From NCBI RefSeq assembly GCF_009711345.1, contig NZ_SMMA01000063.1:76926-114482 (forward strand): a stretch of DNA of 37,557 nucleotides. The letters run 5' to 3'. The stretch comes from Pseudovibrio flavus. GTDB taxonomy: Bacteria; Pseudomonadota; Alphaproteobacteria; Rhizobiales; Stappiaceae. A program made the translations under genes and the position numbers. This document shows positions 30,438 to 37,557 of this stretch, in pieces; the first letter of the stretch is position 1; every line of letters begins with the position of its first letter. The notes beneath the pieces were generated by a model, which saw only the letters and a program-made list of their open reading frames with translations, did not search any database and was not told the DNA's origin.

Positions 30438-31900
30438 CCACTCGCAACATCCAGAATGAGGTGAAACAGCTCCCAGCCAGCGTCTTCGATACTGAGCGTA
30501 TCGGTGGCGATGCGGCCTGCATCGTAATCGATAAGATCAAACCAGCGCTTGGCTAGAGCTGTATTGGTTGAAACTTTGATCACCGGCGCGGCTTCCAAAT
30601 TATACGGCGTACCACGGCCAGTTGTGAAAACCTGAATGTTCATGCCGGCGCAGAGCTGCATGGTTCCGCAAACAAAGTCGCTGGCAGGTGTCGCCGCAAA
30701 GGTCATACCTTTTTTGCGAATGCGTTCGCCGTGAGACAGCACGTCGATAATCGGAGAAGTGCCGGATTTAGCAATGGAACCGAGTGACTTTTCGACTACG
30801 TTCGCAAGACCACCCTTCTTATTACCGGGTGAAGGGTTTGCAGCACGGTCAGTGCGGCCGTTGGCAAGATAGTCGTCGTACCATTCCATTTCACGCAGCA
30901 ATGCTTTGCCGACCTCTTTGTCAGCGGCACGTGGTGTAAGCAGGTGAATGGCGTCGCGCACCTCGGTCACTTCCGAGAACATAGCCGCGCCGCCTGCGCG
31001 TACTATTAGGTCTGCTGCAAAGCCAAGGGCGGGGTTAGCGGTTATGCCGGAAAAAGCATCGGAGCCGCCACACTGGAGGCCGACGACGAGATCAGCCACT
31101 GGGCACGTGGTGCGCTGGCGTGCATTGAGCTTTTCAAGATGACGCTTAGCCGTCTCCATCATAGCGTCTAGCATCTGGGCAAAGCCGGTGAAGCGTTCTT
31201 CCTGCATCGAGATCACAGAAGCGTCGCAGGCGCCGGCTTCCTCGCATGGAACAAGCCTGTTCGGATCAAGCTTCTCGCAGCCCAAGCCGATGATCATTAC
31301 TTCGCCGCCGAAATTCGGGTTGAGCGTTAGGTTCTGGAGTGCGCGAATTGGAACGACAGCCGCAGGAGCGTTGATCGCAACACCACAGCCATAAGCGTGA
31401 TTAAGAGCCACTACACCATCGACGTTCGGGAACAGGGGGAGTAGCTCTTTCCGGATTTTTTCAGCAAGGATGTTTGTGAGACCAGCAACACACTGAACGG
31501 ACGATGATATTGCCAGCAGGTTCTTTGTGCCGACGCTGCCATCAGCATTTCTGTATCCCTCGAAGGTATAGCCTTCAAGCGGCTCTGGTTCATCGAATTT
31601 GCGAGTTGCAAGGGGTAGGTCGCTCAACTCGGGAGCGACAGGAAGCTCGATCATATGCTCATTGATCCAGCGCCCTTTGGCGATGGGCTCGCAAGCATAA
31701 CCGAGGACTTCGTTGTATCGAATAATCGCACCGCCCTTGGGAATGTCGGTCAAGGCAACCTTGTGTCCGAAGGGGATAGTTTCTTGCGCGGTTGTCAGCT
31801 CGTTTGCAGGCTGACCTTCTTTCAAACCACCCTCGATGATGACGATGGCTGTATTATCGTTTTGGTGAACTTTGATGGTTGTCTTGGATGGGCAGGTCAT
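30362..31900 (-). CDS. garD: Galactarate dehydratase
   Basis: This 512-residue enzyme dehydrates galactarate (meso-galactaric acid) to 5-keto-4-deoxyglucarate. It matches E. coli GarD along its length: [119 protein letters not shown] and a terminal [10 protein letters not shown]. The N-terminal SAF-like part precedes the UxaA/GarD iron-dependent body. ATG 31900 is used because GGAGAGAG lies directly upstream; the frame reaches back 48 codons into the gap with tctA. With GudD on the other arm it lets the cell use both aldaric acids. Confidence 0.95.
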   Translation of the reverse strand: MTCPSKTTIKVHQNDNTAIVIIEGGLKEGQPANELTTAQETIPFGHKVALTDIPKGGAIIRYNEVLGYACEPIAKGRWINEHMIELPVAPELSDLPLATRKFDEPEPLEGYTFEGYRNADGSVGTKNLLAISSSVQCVAGLTNILAEKIRKELLPLFPNVDGVVALNHAYGCGVAINAPAAVVPIRALQNLTLNPNFGGEVMIIGLGCEKLDPNRLVPCEEAGACDASVISMQEERFTGFAQMLDAMMETAKRHLEKLNARQRTTCPVADLVVGLQCGGSDAFSGITANPALGFAADLIVRAGGAAMFSEVTEVRDAIHLLTPRAADKEVGKALLREMEWYDDYLANGRTDRAANPSPGNKKGGLANVVEKSLGSIAKSGTSPIIDVLSHGERIRKKGMTFAATPASDFVCGTMQLCAGMNIQVFTTGRGTPYNLEAAPVIKVSTNTALAKRWFDLIDYDAGRIATDTLSIEDAGWELFHLILDVASGRKQTCADKLGLRNDLAVFNPAPIT

Positions 31901-31971
31901 TGCTCTCTCCAGAGCCTTCATCAGGTACCAAGGGAGAGGCGGGAAGAATACTCCTCCCGCCCCGGGGGAAA

Positions 31972-33465
31972 TTATGCGGTTTTGGATTTCGAGCGTTTGT
32001 TCGAGTAGATGGAGAACGCTACGGACATACCGATCAGAAGCCACAGGAAGAGGGCAATAGGGCTCTTTGTGAAGAAGATCGTCATGGTGCCGAAGGACTC
32101 AAGACTCTTCACGAAGTAGATTTCTGCCGAGCTACCAAGAATGAAGCCGATGATGAACGGTGTGATTTCCAAGCCAAGCTTGCCGCCGATGTAGCCAAAC
32201 AGACCGAACAGCAGCAGGGACCAAACATCGAACATGATACCGTAGTTGATCGCGTAAGCGCCGGATACGCACATCATGATGATGATTGGGTACAGCAGGT
32301 ATTTTGGTACGGTGACGACCTTGGCGATGTACTTGATCGCAAAGAACATGACTACGAACATCACGATGTTCGCGATAAACATGGACAGAACCATCATGTT
32401 CCATGTTTCAACGTTCTCGCCAATGAACAGCGGACCAACCTGAACGCCCTGCAAGGTAAATGCACCGATCAGGATCGCTGTGGTGGAGTCACCTGGAATA
32501 CCAAGGGAAAGCAGCGGAATAAGTGCACCGCCGGTCAGGCCATTGTTTGCAGATTCAGAGGCGATAACACCCTGCGGAGCGCCTTTACCCATCATGGAGC
32601 TGTCGCGGGAGAAGTTCTTTTCCTGCGTATATGCCAGAACAGATGCAGCGGAGCCGCCAACACCTGGGAGCATACCCACGAAGGTGCCAATGAAGGAAGA
32701 GCGAACAAGGTTTACAGCCGAGCCACGGAATGCGCTGAGATCAAACTTTCTGCCGGAAAGCAGGTCTAGTTTCGCGCCTTCGGTTTCCTCTTTCACGCCT
32801 TGTTCTGCATCAGCAAGAATAGCGCCAACGCCAAACAAACCGATCAGTACAGGCAGAAGAGAGAAGCCGCTGTAAAGCATGTCTTCCAGAGCGGGCGTAA
32901 TCAGGCGGATGTCGCCGTTACCGCCCTTAACGGTGTCGTACACGCCAACGAGTGACAGCAAGATACCCAGAACGCCGGAGAAGATGCCGACCAACATGCT
33001 CTGGCACAAAGATGCAATAACTGTCAGCGCAAAGAAGATGATCAGGAATTTCTCGATGTAGGAGAACTTGATCGCGATGTCAGACAGAAGCGGTGCGAAG
33101 AGGTAGAGGATCGCCAGCGAGAACAAGCCGCCAAAGAGCGAGGAAACAACGCCGATCTTAAGCGCGCGTTCACCTTCGCCGTTACGGGCCATCGGATAGC
33201 CGTCAAAGGTGGTGCAGATCGAAGATGGTGTACCTGGAATGTTCAGCAAAATAGCAGGAACGAGACCGCCGGAAATACCACCCACATAGAGAGCCAGAAG
33301 GAAGGCGAGGGAGTGGTTGAGGTCAAATGAATAGGTCAGCGGAAGACAGACTGCCAGCGCCATGGTCGCTGTCATGCCCGGAATTGCGCCAAACACAATA
33401 CCCAGTGCTACACCAAAGAAGATGAGCAGTAGGTAGGAAATATCAACGAGAGCGAGGAATTCCAT
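31972..33465 (-). CDS. tctA: Tripartite tricarboxylate transporter large subunit TctA
   Basis: This 497-residue inner-membrane protein with about 11-12 helices is the large TTT subunit. Typical sequences are [21 protein letters not shown] and its inverted-repeat partner [21 protein letters not shown], plus [21 protein letters not shown] and [19 protein letters not shown]. The paired PG loops are the family hallmark and help form the ligand site. It starts 19 bp after tctB and lies 71 bp before garD, so the cargo is probably glucarate or galactarate rather than citrate. Confidence 0.95.
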   Translation of the reverse strand: MEFLALVDISYLLLIFFGVALGIVFGAIPGMTATMALAVCLPLTYSFDLNHSLAFLLALYVGGISGGLVPAILLNIPGTPSSICTTFDGYPMARNGEGERALKIGVVSSLFGGLFSLAILYLFAPLLSDIAIKFSYIEKFLIIFFALTVIASLCQSMLVGIFSGVLGILLSLVGVYDTVKGGNGDIRLITPALEDMLYSGFSLLPVLIGLFGVGAILADAEQGVKEETEGAKLDLLSGRKFDLSAFRGSAVNLVRSSFIGTFVGMLPGVGGSAASVLAYTQEKNFSRDSSMMGKGAPQGVIASESANNGLTGGALIPLLSLGIPGDSTTAILIGAFTLQGVQVGPLFIGENVETWNMMVLSMFIANIVMFVVMFFAIKYIAKVVTVPKYLLYPIIIMMCVSGAYAINYGIMFDVWSLLLFGLFGYIGGKLGLEITPFIIGFILGSSAEIYFVKSLESFGTMTIFFTKSPIALFLWLLIGMSVAFSIYSNKRSKSKTA

Positions 33466-33484
33466 TACAACGTTCCTTTGCTCG

Positions 33485-33928
33485 TTATGGAAGTGTCACG
33501 TTGAACAGCTCGGACAGCACGAACCATGCAAAGGTCGGTGCAACGAGAGCGTTCAGGGTGATGTAGAGAAGTTTGCGTTTGTCTAGTTCGTGCGCGTAAA
33601 GGCAGGACAGACCAAACAGAAACGGAATGGAGACGAGCCAGAAGCCATAACCCATGTTAGGGAAGAGGCGGCCAACGTAATCCATGCCGATAAAATAGAC
33701 GACCATCAGGCCAAGGGTGCCGAACAGGCGAACCTTGTCTGCATCAGGTTCAAAAAAGCGCAGTTTCTTTTCACCGCTTGCAACGGCGCGGTAGAACGCA
33801 GGGCCCTTCTGTATAAGGATCGCCAAACCCAGCAAGCCAAGCAGCCAGAGAATGAGCGTGGGGAAGAAGAGGTGAGAAGTATCAAAGTCAATGACTATTG
33901 AAAACGGAGAGGAGCTTTGGTTTTCCAT
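33485..33928 (-). CDS. tctB: Tripartite tricarboxylate transporter small subunit TctB
   Basis: This 147-residue protein has four predicted helices (about residues 18-38, 65-85, 92-110 and 120-142), the usual layout of the poorly conserved TctB subunit. ATG 33928 (MENQSSSPFS) follows AGGTAC; the open frame extends 17 codons upstream. Identification depends on size, topology and position between tctC and tctA. Confidence 0.85.
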   Translation of the reverse strand: MENQSSSPFSIVIDFDTSHLFFPTLILWLLGLLGLAILIQKGPAFYRAVASGEKKLRFFEPDADKVRLFGTLGLMVVYFIGMDYVGRLFPNMGYGFWLVSIPFLFGLSCLYAHELDKRKLLYITLNALVAPTFAWFVLSELFNVTLP

Positions 33929-33994
33929 TATTGTACCTGGGTTTCCGCAGGCCATCGTGCAGGCTTGGGCGTCTGTCACAAAGGAACGAGAATT

Positions 33995-34032
33995 AAAAAA
34001 GGGCCGGATAGCATGGTTATGATTCCGGCCCC
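33995..34032 (-). terminator. Terminator or attenuator between tctC and tctB
   Basis: GGGCCGGA (34001-34008) and TCCGGCCC (34024-34031) form an 8-bp stem with a 15-nt loop, followed leftward by TTTTTT. It lies in the 185-bp gap after tctC and should stop much of the transcription there, leaving more binding protein than membrane subunits. Confidence 0.8.
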
Positions 34033-34113
34033 TTGGCGTTCAGGCAATTCGCGCAACTTCTAACCACAGGAGCCTATGGTGAATAAAAATGGCGAAACCG
34101 AACGTGTTCAGTC

Positions 34114-35166
34114 TTACTTCTGGATCGCGCTCAGGATTTCAGCGTAGTCGTCTTTCTTGTTGACGAGGAACTTCTCAGCTTCTGGGCTTGCGCGGAAGGA
34201 AGGAATGAAGAAGGAGCGTTTGAAGTCGCTCTGGATTTTGCCTTCTTCAAAGATCTCGGTCATAGCTTCATCGAAGTATGCAACGATCTTCGGATCGATG
34301 TCCTTGTTGTACATGAAGTAGAACATTTTATCGAAGTTGAAGAGATCGCCGTCAGCGCTCTGCGGAACAGAAGTTACCGGATCAGTCCACTGCAGCATCA
34401 TATCGCGAGTGGTTTCACCAAGACCTTCTTCAGGCATCTGCTCAATGGTTTCACCCTTTGCAGTGATCCAGATAAAGCGCATTGCTTTCTGGTCGTCAGC
34501 TGGAAGACGGGTGAACTGCTCGTTGCCCTGAATGGAACCATGGATCACGTCTGCCTGACCGTCAAACAGAGCCTGGTTTTTGTCAGACTGGGAACCGGTG
34601 TTGATGAGAGCGAGGTTCTTTTCAGCGCCCGGATACTTCATCTTCACAGCGTTTTCGAGTGCAGAGAAGCCGATGTTGGATGCGGAACCGCGTTCAACGG
34701 AAACGCGTACGCGCTCGCCTTTACCAGCTGCTTCGATGATGTCATCGACAGTCTTGTAAGGGGAGTCTTTTGGTACGAGGTAAGCGTTGCCCGGGTTGAT
34801 AGAGATGGTCGGGCCGATCTTGTACTCAGCAAAAATGTCGTCGTAGCCTTTTACGCCGTAAAGGTTGCCGAGGTAGGACTGGTCATGGTTGAACATGATA
34901 GTCGCGCCGGTTTTGCCCTGCTGCTTAAGCGCACGGAAACCTGCTACCGCGCCAACAGCGTCAACGCGTACGTTCATGTCGAGTTTTTCACCAAGGTGAG
35001 CCGCAATAATTGCAGCGTTTTGATATGTGTCACCGCCGGTGGAGTTAGAGCCGATCACAATGCGCAGATTGCCGCTAATAGGCGCATCGGAGGCCATTGC
35101 GGTAGAAGCGCTTAGCGCGAATGCTGTGCCAAGTGCGATGTAAAGGCCTGCCTTTAGACTTTTCAT
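34114..35166 (-). CDS. tctC: Tripartite tricarboxylate transporter binding protein TctC
   Basis: This 350-residue periplasmic binding protein of the Bug/TctC family captures the dicarboxylic sugar acid. The signal peptide MKSLKAGLYIALGTAFALSA ends near AMAS/DAPISG. Family features are the first strand LRIVIGSNSTGGDTYQNAA, the KLDMNVRVDAVGAVAGFRAL segment and SVERGSASNIGFSALE, and the later HGSIQGNEQF loop. ATG 35166 follows GGGAG. It is the first gene of the minus-strand operon, divergent from gudD, with operator-like repeats upstream. Confidence 0.9.
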   Translation of the reverse strand: MKSLKAGLYIALGTAFALSASTAMASDAPISGNLRIVIGSNSTGGDTYQNAAIIAAHLGEKLDMNVRVDAVGAVAGFRALKQQGKTGATIMFNHDQSYLGNLYGVKGYDDIFAEYKIGPTISINPGNAYLVPKDSPYKTVDDIIEAAGKGERVRVSVERGSASNIGFSALENAVKMKYPGAEKNLALINTGSQSDKNQALFDGQADVIHGSIQGNEQFTRLPADDQKAMRFIWITAKGETIEQMPEEGLGETTRDMMLQWTDPVTSVPQSADGDLFNFDKMFYFMYNKDIDPKIVAYFDEAMTEIFEEGKIQSDFKRSFFIPSFRASPEAEKFLVNKKDDYAEILSAIQK

Positions 35167-35205
35167 GGTTATCTCCCTTCCCAAAAGTCGAACTGTCTAA
35201 ACTGT

Positions 35206-35220
35206 AATGATAACGATTCC
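35206..35220 (+). promoter_or_regulatory. LacI operator candidate 1 (tctC side)
   Basis: AATGATAACGATTCC, 40 bp upstream of tctC, is the most divergent of the four copies. Confidence 0.5.
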
Positions 35221-35248
35221 ATTTTCCTCTTATGGATCGCATCGAATA

Positions 35249-35263
35249 GATAACGCTATCATT
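35249..35263 (-). promoter_or_regulatory. LacI operator candidate 2 (tctC side)
   Basis: Read on the minus strand this is AATGATAGCGTTATC, whose core GATAGCGTTATC is a dyad with one mismatched pair. It lies about 82 bp upstream of tctC. Confidence 0.65.
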
Positions 35264-35461
35264 GTTATTTAGTGATATGTCGCTGGTCAAGAGGGCTCTT
35301 GCATACTGCGTATTAGAACATATTTCCGCCTCAATCATTATGATTAAGCATCAATATGCTGCGTAAACATACCTATTTTACTATGAAATATCGATTCTGT
35401 GAAATTTCACTGCGAGCGAATACGTATGGGCTGGACATATGATGAAAACGATATCTATAAG

Positions 35462-35476
35462 AATGGTAGCGATAAC
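35462..35476 (+). promoter_or_regulatory. LacI operator candidate 3 (gudD side)
   Basis: AATGGTAGCGATAAC lies exactly 22 bp, about two helix turns, from the next copy, so two bound dimers would sit on the same face of the DNA. Confidence 0.55.
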
Positions 35477-35483
35477 AGCAATT

Positions 35484-35498
35484 AATGATAGCGTTAAC
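35484..35498 (+). promoter_or_regulatory. LacI operator candidate 4 (gudD side)
   Basis: AATGATAGCGTTAAC differs by one base from candidate 2. It covers the first in-frame ATG of the gudD reading frame, which argues that this ATG is not the translation start. Confidence 0.65.
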
Positions 35499-35592
35499 TG
35501 CATTGACTGAAACAGCGAGCTGTCAGGACGGCTCTCCGTGGGAGACGGGGCAGTTATTGCAGGAACAAAAGCTATACTTTGTGGAGGAAGCG

Positions 35593-36942
35593 TTGGTAGC
35601 CCATCATACCGCAGGCAATGGTGCCCCAGTTATTTCGAGCATGCAGGTTATTCCTGTAGCTGGTCAGGACAGTATGTTGCTGAACCTGTCCGGTGCTCAT
35701 GGTCCGTATTTCACCCGAAACATCATCATCCTCAAGGACACCCTTGGTAACACCGGCGTGGGCGAAGTACCGGGCGGCGAGAAAATTCGCCAGACTCTGG
35801 AAGACTCCCGCGAACTGATCATGGGTCAGTCCATCGGTAACTACCAGGCAGTATTGAATTCCATCCGCCGCGGATTTGCTGACCGTGATTCTGGTGGTCG
35901 TGGTCTTCAGACTTTCGATCTGCGCACTACTATTCACGTAGTCACCGCGGTTGAAGCTGCCATGCTCGACCTTCTAGGTCAGTTCCTTGGTCTTCCTGTT
36001 GCAGCTCTCCTTGGTGAAGGCCAGCAGCGTAAGTCTGTAGAGATGCTCGGTTACCTGTTCTACGTAGCTGACCGCAATAAGACTGATCTTGGCTACCGCA
36101 GCGAAGCTGATAGCTCTGACGATTGGTTCCGTCTTCGCAACGAAGAAGCTGTTACTCCAGAGGCTGTGGTTCGGCTGGCTGAAGCTGCTTTTGAGCGTTA
36201 CGGCTTCCGTGACTTCAAACTCAAGGGCGGTGCATTCGCAGGTGACGCTGAAATTGAAGCGGTTACCGCTTTGAAAGAACGCTTCCCTGAAGCACGAATT
36301 ACGCTTGACCCGAACGGCGCTTGGTCTTTGGAAGAAGCAATCCGTCTGTGTTCCAACAAGCATCACATCCTTGCTTATGCGGAAGACCCATGTGGCGCTG
36401 AGAACGGTTACTCTGGTCGCGAAATCATGGCTGAGTTCCGCCGCGCGACTGGTTTGCCAACTGCAACCAACATGATTGCAACCGACTGGCGTGAAATGGG
36501 CCATGCTGTTCAGCTTCAGTCCGTTTCTATTCCACTGGCTGATCCGCATTTCTGGACTATGGCTGGTTCTGTTCGCGTTGCGCAGATGTGTGCTGAGTGG
36601 GGCCTGACATGGGGTTCTCACTCCAACAACCACTTCGATATCTCCTTGGCGATGTTCACCCACGTTGCGGCAGCAGCTCCGGGCAAGATCACCGCAATCG
36701 ATACTCACTGGATCTGGCAGGACGGTCAGCGTCTGACCAAAGAACCATTCAAGATCGTCAACGGCTTCGTTGATGTTCCTGAACGTCCGGGTCTGGGTGT
36801 CGAGATCGACATGGATGAAGTGATGAAGGCTCACGAACTCTACAACACCAAGGGTCTGGGTGCGCGCGATGACGCCATCGCAATGCAGTACTTCATCAAA
36901 GATTGGAAGTTCGACAACAAGCGCCCTTGCATGGTGCGCTAA
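35593..36942 (+). CDS. gudD: Glucarate dehydratase (enolase superfamily)
   Basis: This 449-residue enolase-superfamily enzyme dehydrates D-glucarate (and L-idarate) to 5-keto-4-deoxyglucarate. It matches E. coli GudD from [20 protein letters not shown] to the last residues KRPCMVR. Catalytic and metal residues are in place: K209 and K211 (FKLKGG), D239 (LDPNGAWSL), E264 (YAEDPCGAE), N293 ([10 protein letters not shown]) and H343 ([11 protein letters not shown]). TTG 35593 is preferred over ATG 35485: GGAGG lies 5 bp before it, the length then fits the family, and the upstream ATG falls within an operator. It is first in a plus-strand operon with garR. Confidence 0.95.
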   Translation: MVAHHTAGNGAPVISSMQVIPVAGQDSMLLNLSGAHGPYFTRNIIILKDTLGNTGVGEVPGGEKIRQTLEDSRELIMGQSIGNYQAVLNSIRRGFADRDSGGRGLQTFDLRTTIHVVTAVEAAMLDLLGQFLGLPVAALLGEGQQRKSVEMLGYLFYVADRNKTDLGYRSEADSSDDWFRLRNEEAVTPEAVVRLAEAAFERYGFRDFKLKGGAFAGDAEIEAVTALKERFPEARITLDPNGAWSLEEAIRLCSNKHHILAYAEDPCGAENGYSGREIMAEFRRATGLPTATNMIATDWREMGHAVQLQSVSIPLADPHFWTMAGSVRVAQMCAEWGLTWGSHSNNHFDISLAMFTHVAAAAPGKITAIDTHWIWQDGQRLTKEPFKIVNGFVDVPERPGLGVEIDMDEVMKAHELYNTKGLGARDDAIAMQYFIKDWKFDNKRPCMVR

Positions 36943-36966
36943 CCAGAACTCCCCAAGAACAGACAG

Positions 36967-36987
36967 GGCAGCGGTCATTCCGCTGCC
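36967..36987 (+). terminator. Hairpin between gudD and garR
   Basis: GGCAGCGG and CCGCTGCC form an 8-bp stem with a 5-nt loop, followed by TTCCTTTCT. The imperfect T-run suggests partial termination, leaving some read-through to garR 49 bp on. Confidence 0.6.
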
Positions 36988-37035
36988 TTCCTTTCTAATC
37001 CCTACGTTCCAATAGATTCAAAAGGACTTAAACCT

Positions 37036-37557
37036 ATGGCGAAACTGGGTTTCATCGGTCTTGGTATTATGGGCAAGCCTATGGCTGGCCACCTTCTTGC
37101 TGCTGGCAACGAAGTGTTCATGCACTCCATCCCTTCCATTCCAGCTGATCTGGTTGAAAAGGGCGGCGTCGCTTGTGAAAGCGGTCGTGAAGTTGCTGAC
37201 AAAGCTGACATCATCTTCATCATGGTGCCAGACACCCCGCATGTAGAAGCTGTTCTGTTTGCTGAAGGCGGCGTTGCTGAAGGTCTGTCTGCTGGCAAAA
37301 TCGTTGTCGACATGTCCTCCATCTCCCCACTGGCAACCAAAGAGTTTGCTGCCAAGATCCGTGATCTGGGCTGCGGTTATGTTGATGGTCCTGTTTCCGG
37401 CGGTGAAGTTGGCGCAGTGAACGCAACTCTTTCTATTATGGCAGGCGGCTCTGAAGAAGACTTTGCAAAGGTCAAGCCATTCTTCGAACTGATGGGCAAG
37501 AACATCACGCTCGTTGGTGATGCTGGCGACGGTCAGGTGGCTAAGGTTGCTAACCAG
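37036..37557 (+). CDS. garR: Tartronate semialdehyde reductase, 3' end outside window
   Basis: This is the first 174 residues of a roughly 295-residue 3-hydroxyacid dehydrogenase that reduces tartronate semialdehyde to D-glycerate with NAD(P)H. The Rossmann start GFIGLGIMGKPMAGHLLAAG, the signature DGPVSGGEVGAVNATLSIMAGG and the catalytic Lys (K170, with N173) in QVAKVANQ are all visible. The E. coli GarR/GlxR sequence is similar throughout. ATG 37036 follows AAAGGA. It consumes the product of GarL and so completes the pathway encoded on both arms. Confidence 0.93.
   Translation, partial: MAKLGFIGLGIMGKPMAGHLLAAGNEVFMHSIPSIPADLVEKGGVACESGREVADKADIIFIMVPDTPHVEAVLFAEGGVAEGLSAGKIVVDMSSISPLATKEFAAKIRDLGCGYVDGPVSGGEVGAVNATLSIMAGGSEEDFAKVKPFFELMGKNITLVGDAGDGQVAKVANQ

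Larger units (their letters stand above)
35167..35592. promoter_or_regulatory. Divergent control region between tctC and gudD
   Basis: This 426-bp AT-rich region contains four copies of an operator-like sequence of the form AATGATAGCGTTA(T/A)C: two on the tctC side and two on the gudD side. A LacI-family protein acting on both arms explains the layout. Confidence 0.7.

Noticed and set aside
31879-32769. 296-codon open frame antisense to tctA
   Set aside because: Its translation is rich in charged, low-complexity residues and spans parts of two real genes and their gap.
31972-35166. Citrate uptake by the Tct system
   Set aside because: The family name comes from citrate transport, but the operon continues directly into garD and garL, so an aldaric acid is the better guess.
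1-37557. CRISPR arrays, insertion sequences, tRNA or rRNA genes, attachment sites
   Set aside because: I saw no regularly spaced repeats, transposase frames, cloverleaf sequences or rRNA stretches; almost all sequence is explained by protein genes and short control regions.

Overview
The window reads as a dense catabolic island from a Gram-negative alphaproteobacterium. The evidence is Tat and Sec signal peptides, TRAP and tripartite-tricarboxylate (TTT) transporters with periplasmic binding proteins, FadR-type GntR and LacI regulators, and GC near 50 percent. A marine Pseudovibrio/Stappiaceae-like organism would fit, but the genus is a guess. There are 33 supported protein genes, two of them cut by the window edges, and no RNA genes, insertion sequences or CRISPR arrays that I can see.

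Layout. (1) 1-5402: an IlvD/Edd sugar-acid dehydratase (cut at base 1) behind a DctPQM TRAP transporter, with a divergent GntR regulator; probably uptake and dehydration of an aldonate-like acid. (2) 5588-13171: an accessory block I cannot match to a described pathway. A minus-strand operon encodes a GntR regulator, a polytopic membrane protein of unknown family, a Tat-exported metallo-beta-lactamase-fold protein and a COG0523 metal-chaperone GTPase with a roughly 300-residue N-terminal extension. A PAS-GAF protein is divergent from it, and a hotdog thioesterase and a DUF134 regulator face it from the other end. (3) 13280-23274: a two-armed cluster around a LacI regulator. The minus arm is a second DctPQM TRAP plus an IolB-like isomerase. 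The plus arm is the LacI gene, an IolC-like kinase, a class II aldolase, AtoD, AtoA and AtoB. It resembles the lower half of myo-inositol degradation with its own importer and an acetoacetate module. (4) 23516-26521: an APC amino-acid permease and aspartate ammonia-lyase, then a convergent secreted serine hydrolase (26577-27851). (5) 28341-37557: a complete glucarate/galactarate pathway. The minus operon is tctC-tctB-tctA-garD-garL-lacI; the plus arm is gudD-garR, cut at the right edge.

How it works together. Three acid or sugar-acid importers that use binding proteins sit beside the enzymes for their likely substrates, each next to a local regulator. In cluster 5, GudD and GarD both make 5-keto-4-deoxyglucarate, GarL cleaves it to pyruvate and tartronate semialdehyde, and GarR reduces the latter to glycerate. 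In cluster 3, IolB, IolC and the aldolase would convert a deoxyuronate to dihydroxyacetone phosphate and malonate semialdehyde. The role of AtoDAB there is unexplained.

Regulatory sequence is readable. Repeated operator-like palindromes occur upstream of both LacI-linked systems, the second GntR operon and the DUF134 gene. Hairpins follow the binding-protein genes in all three transporters, which would favour high binding-protein expression over membrane subunits.
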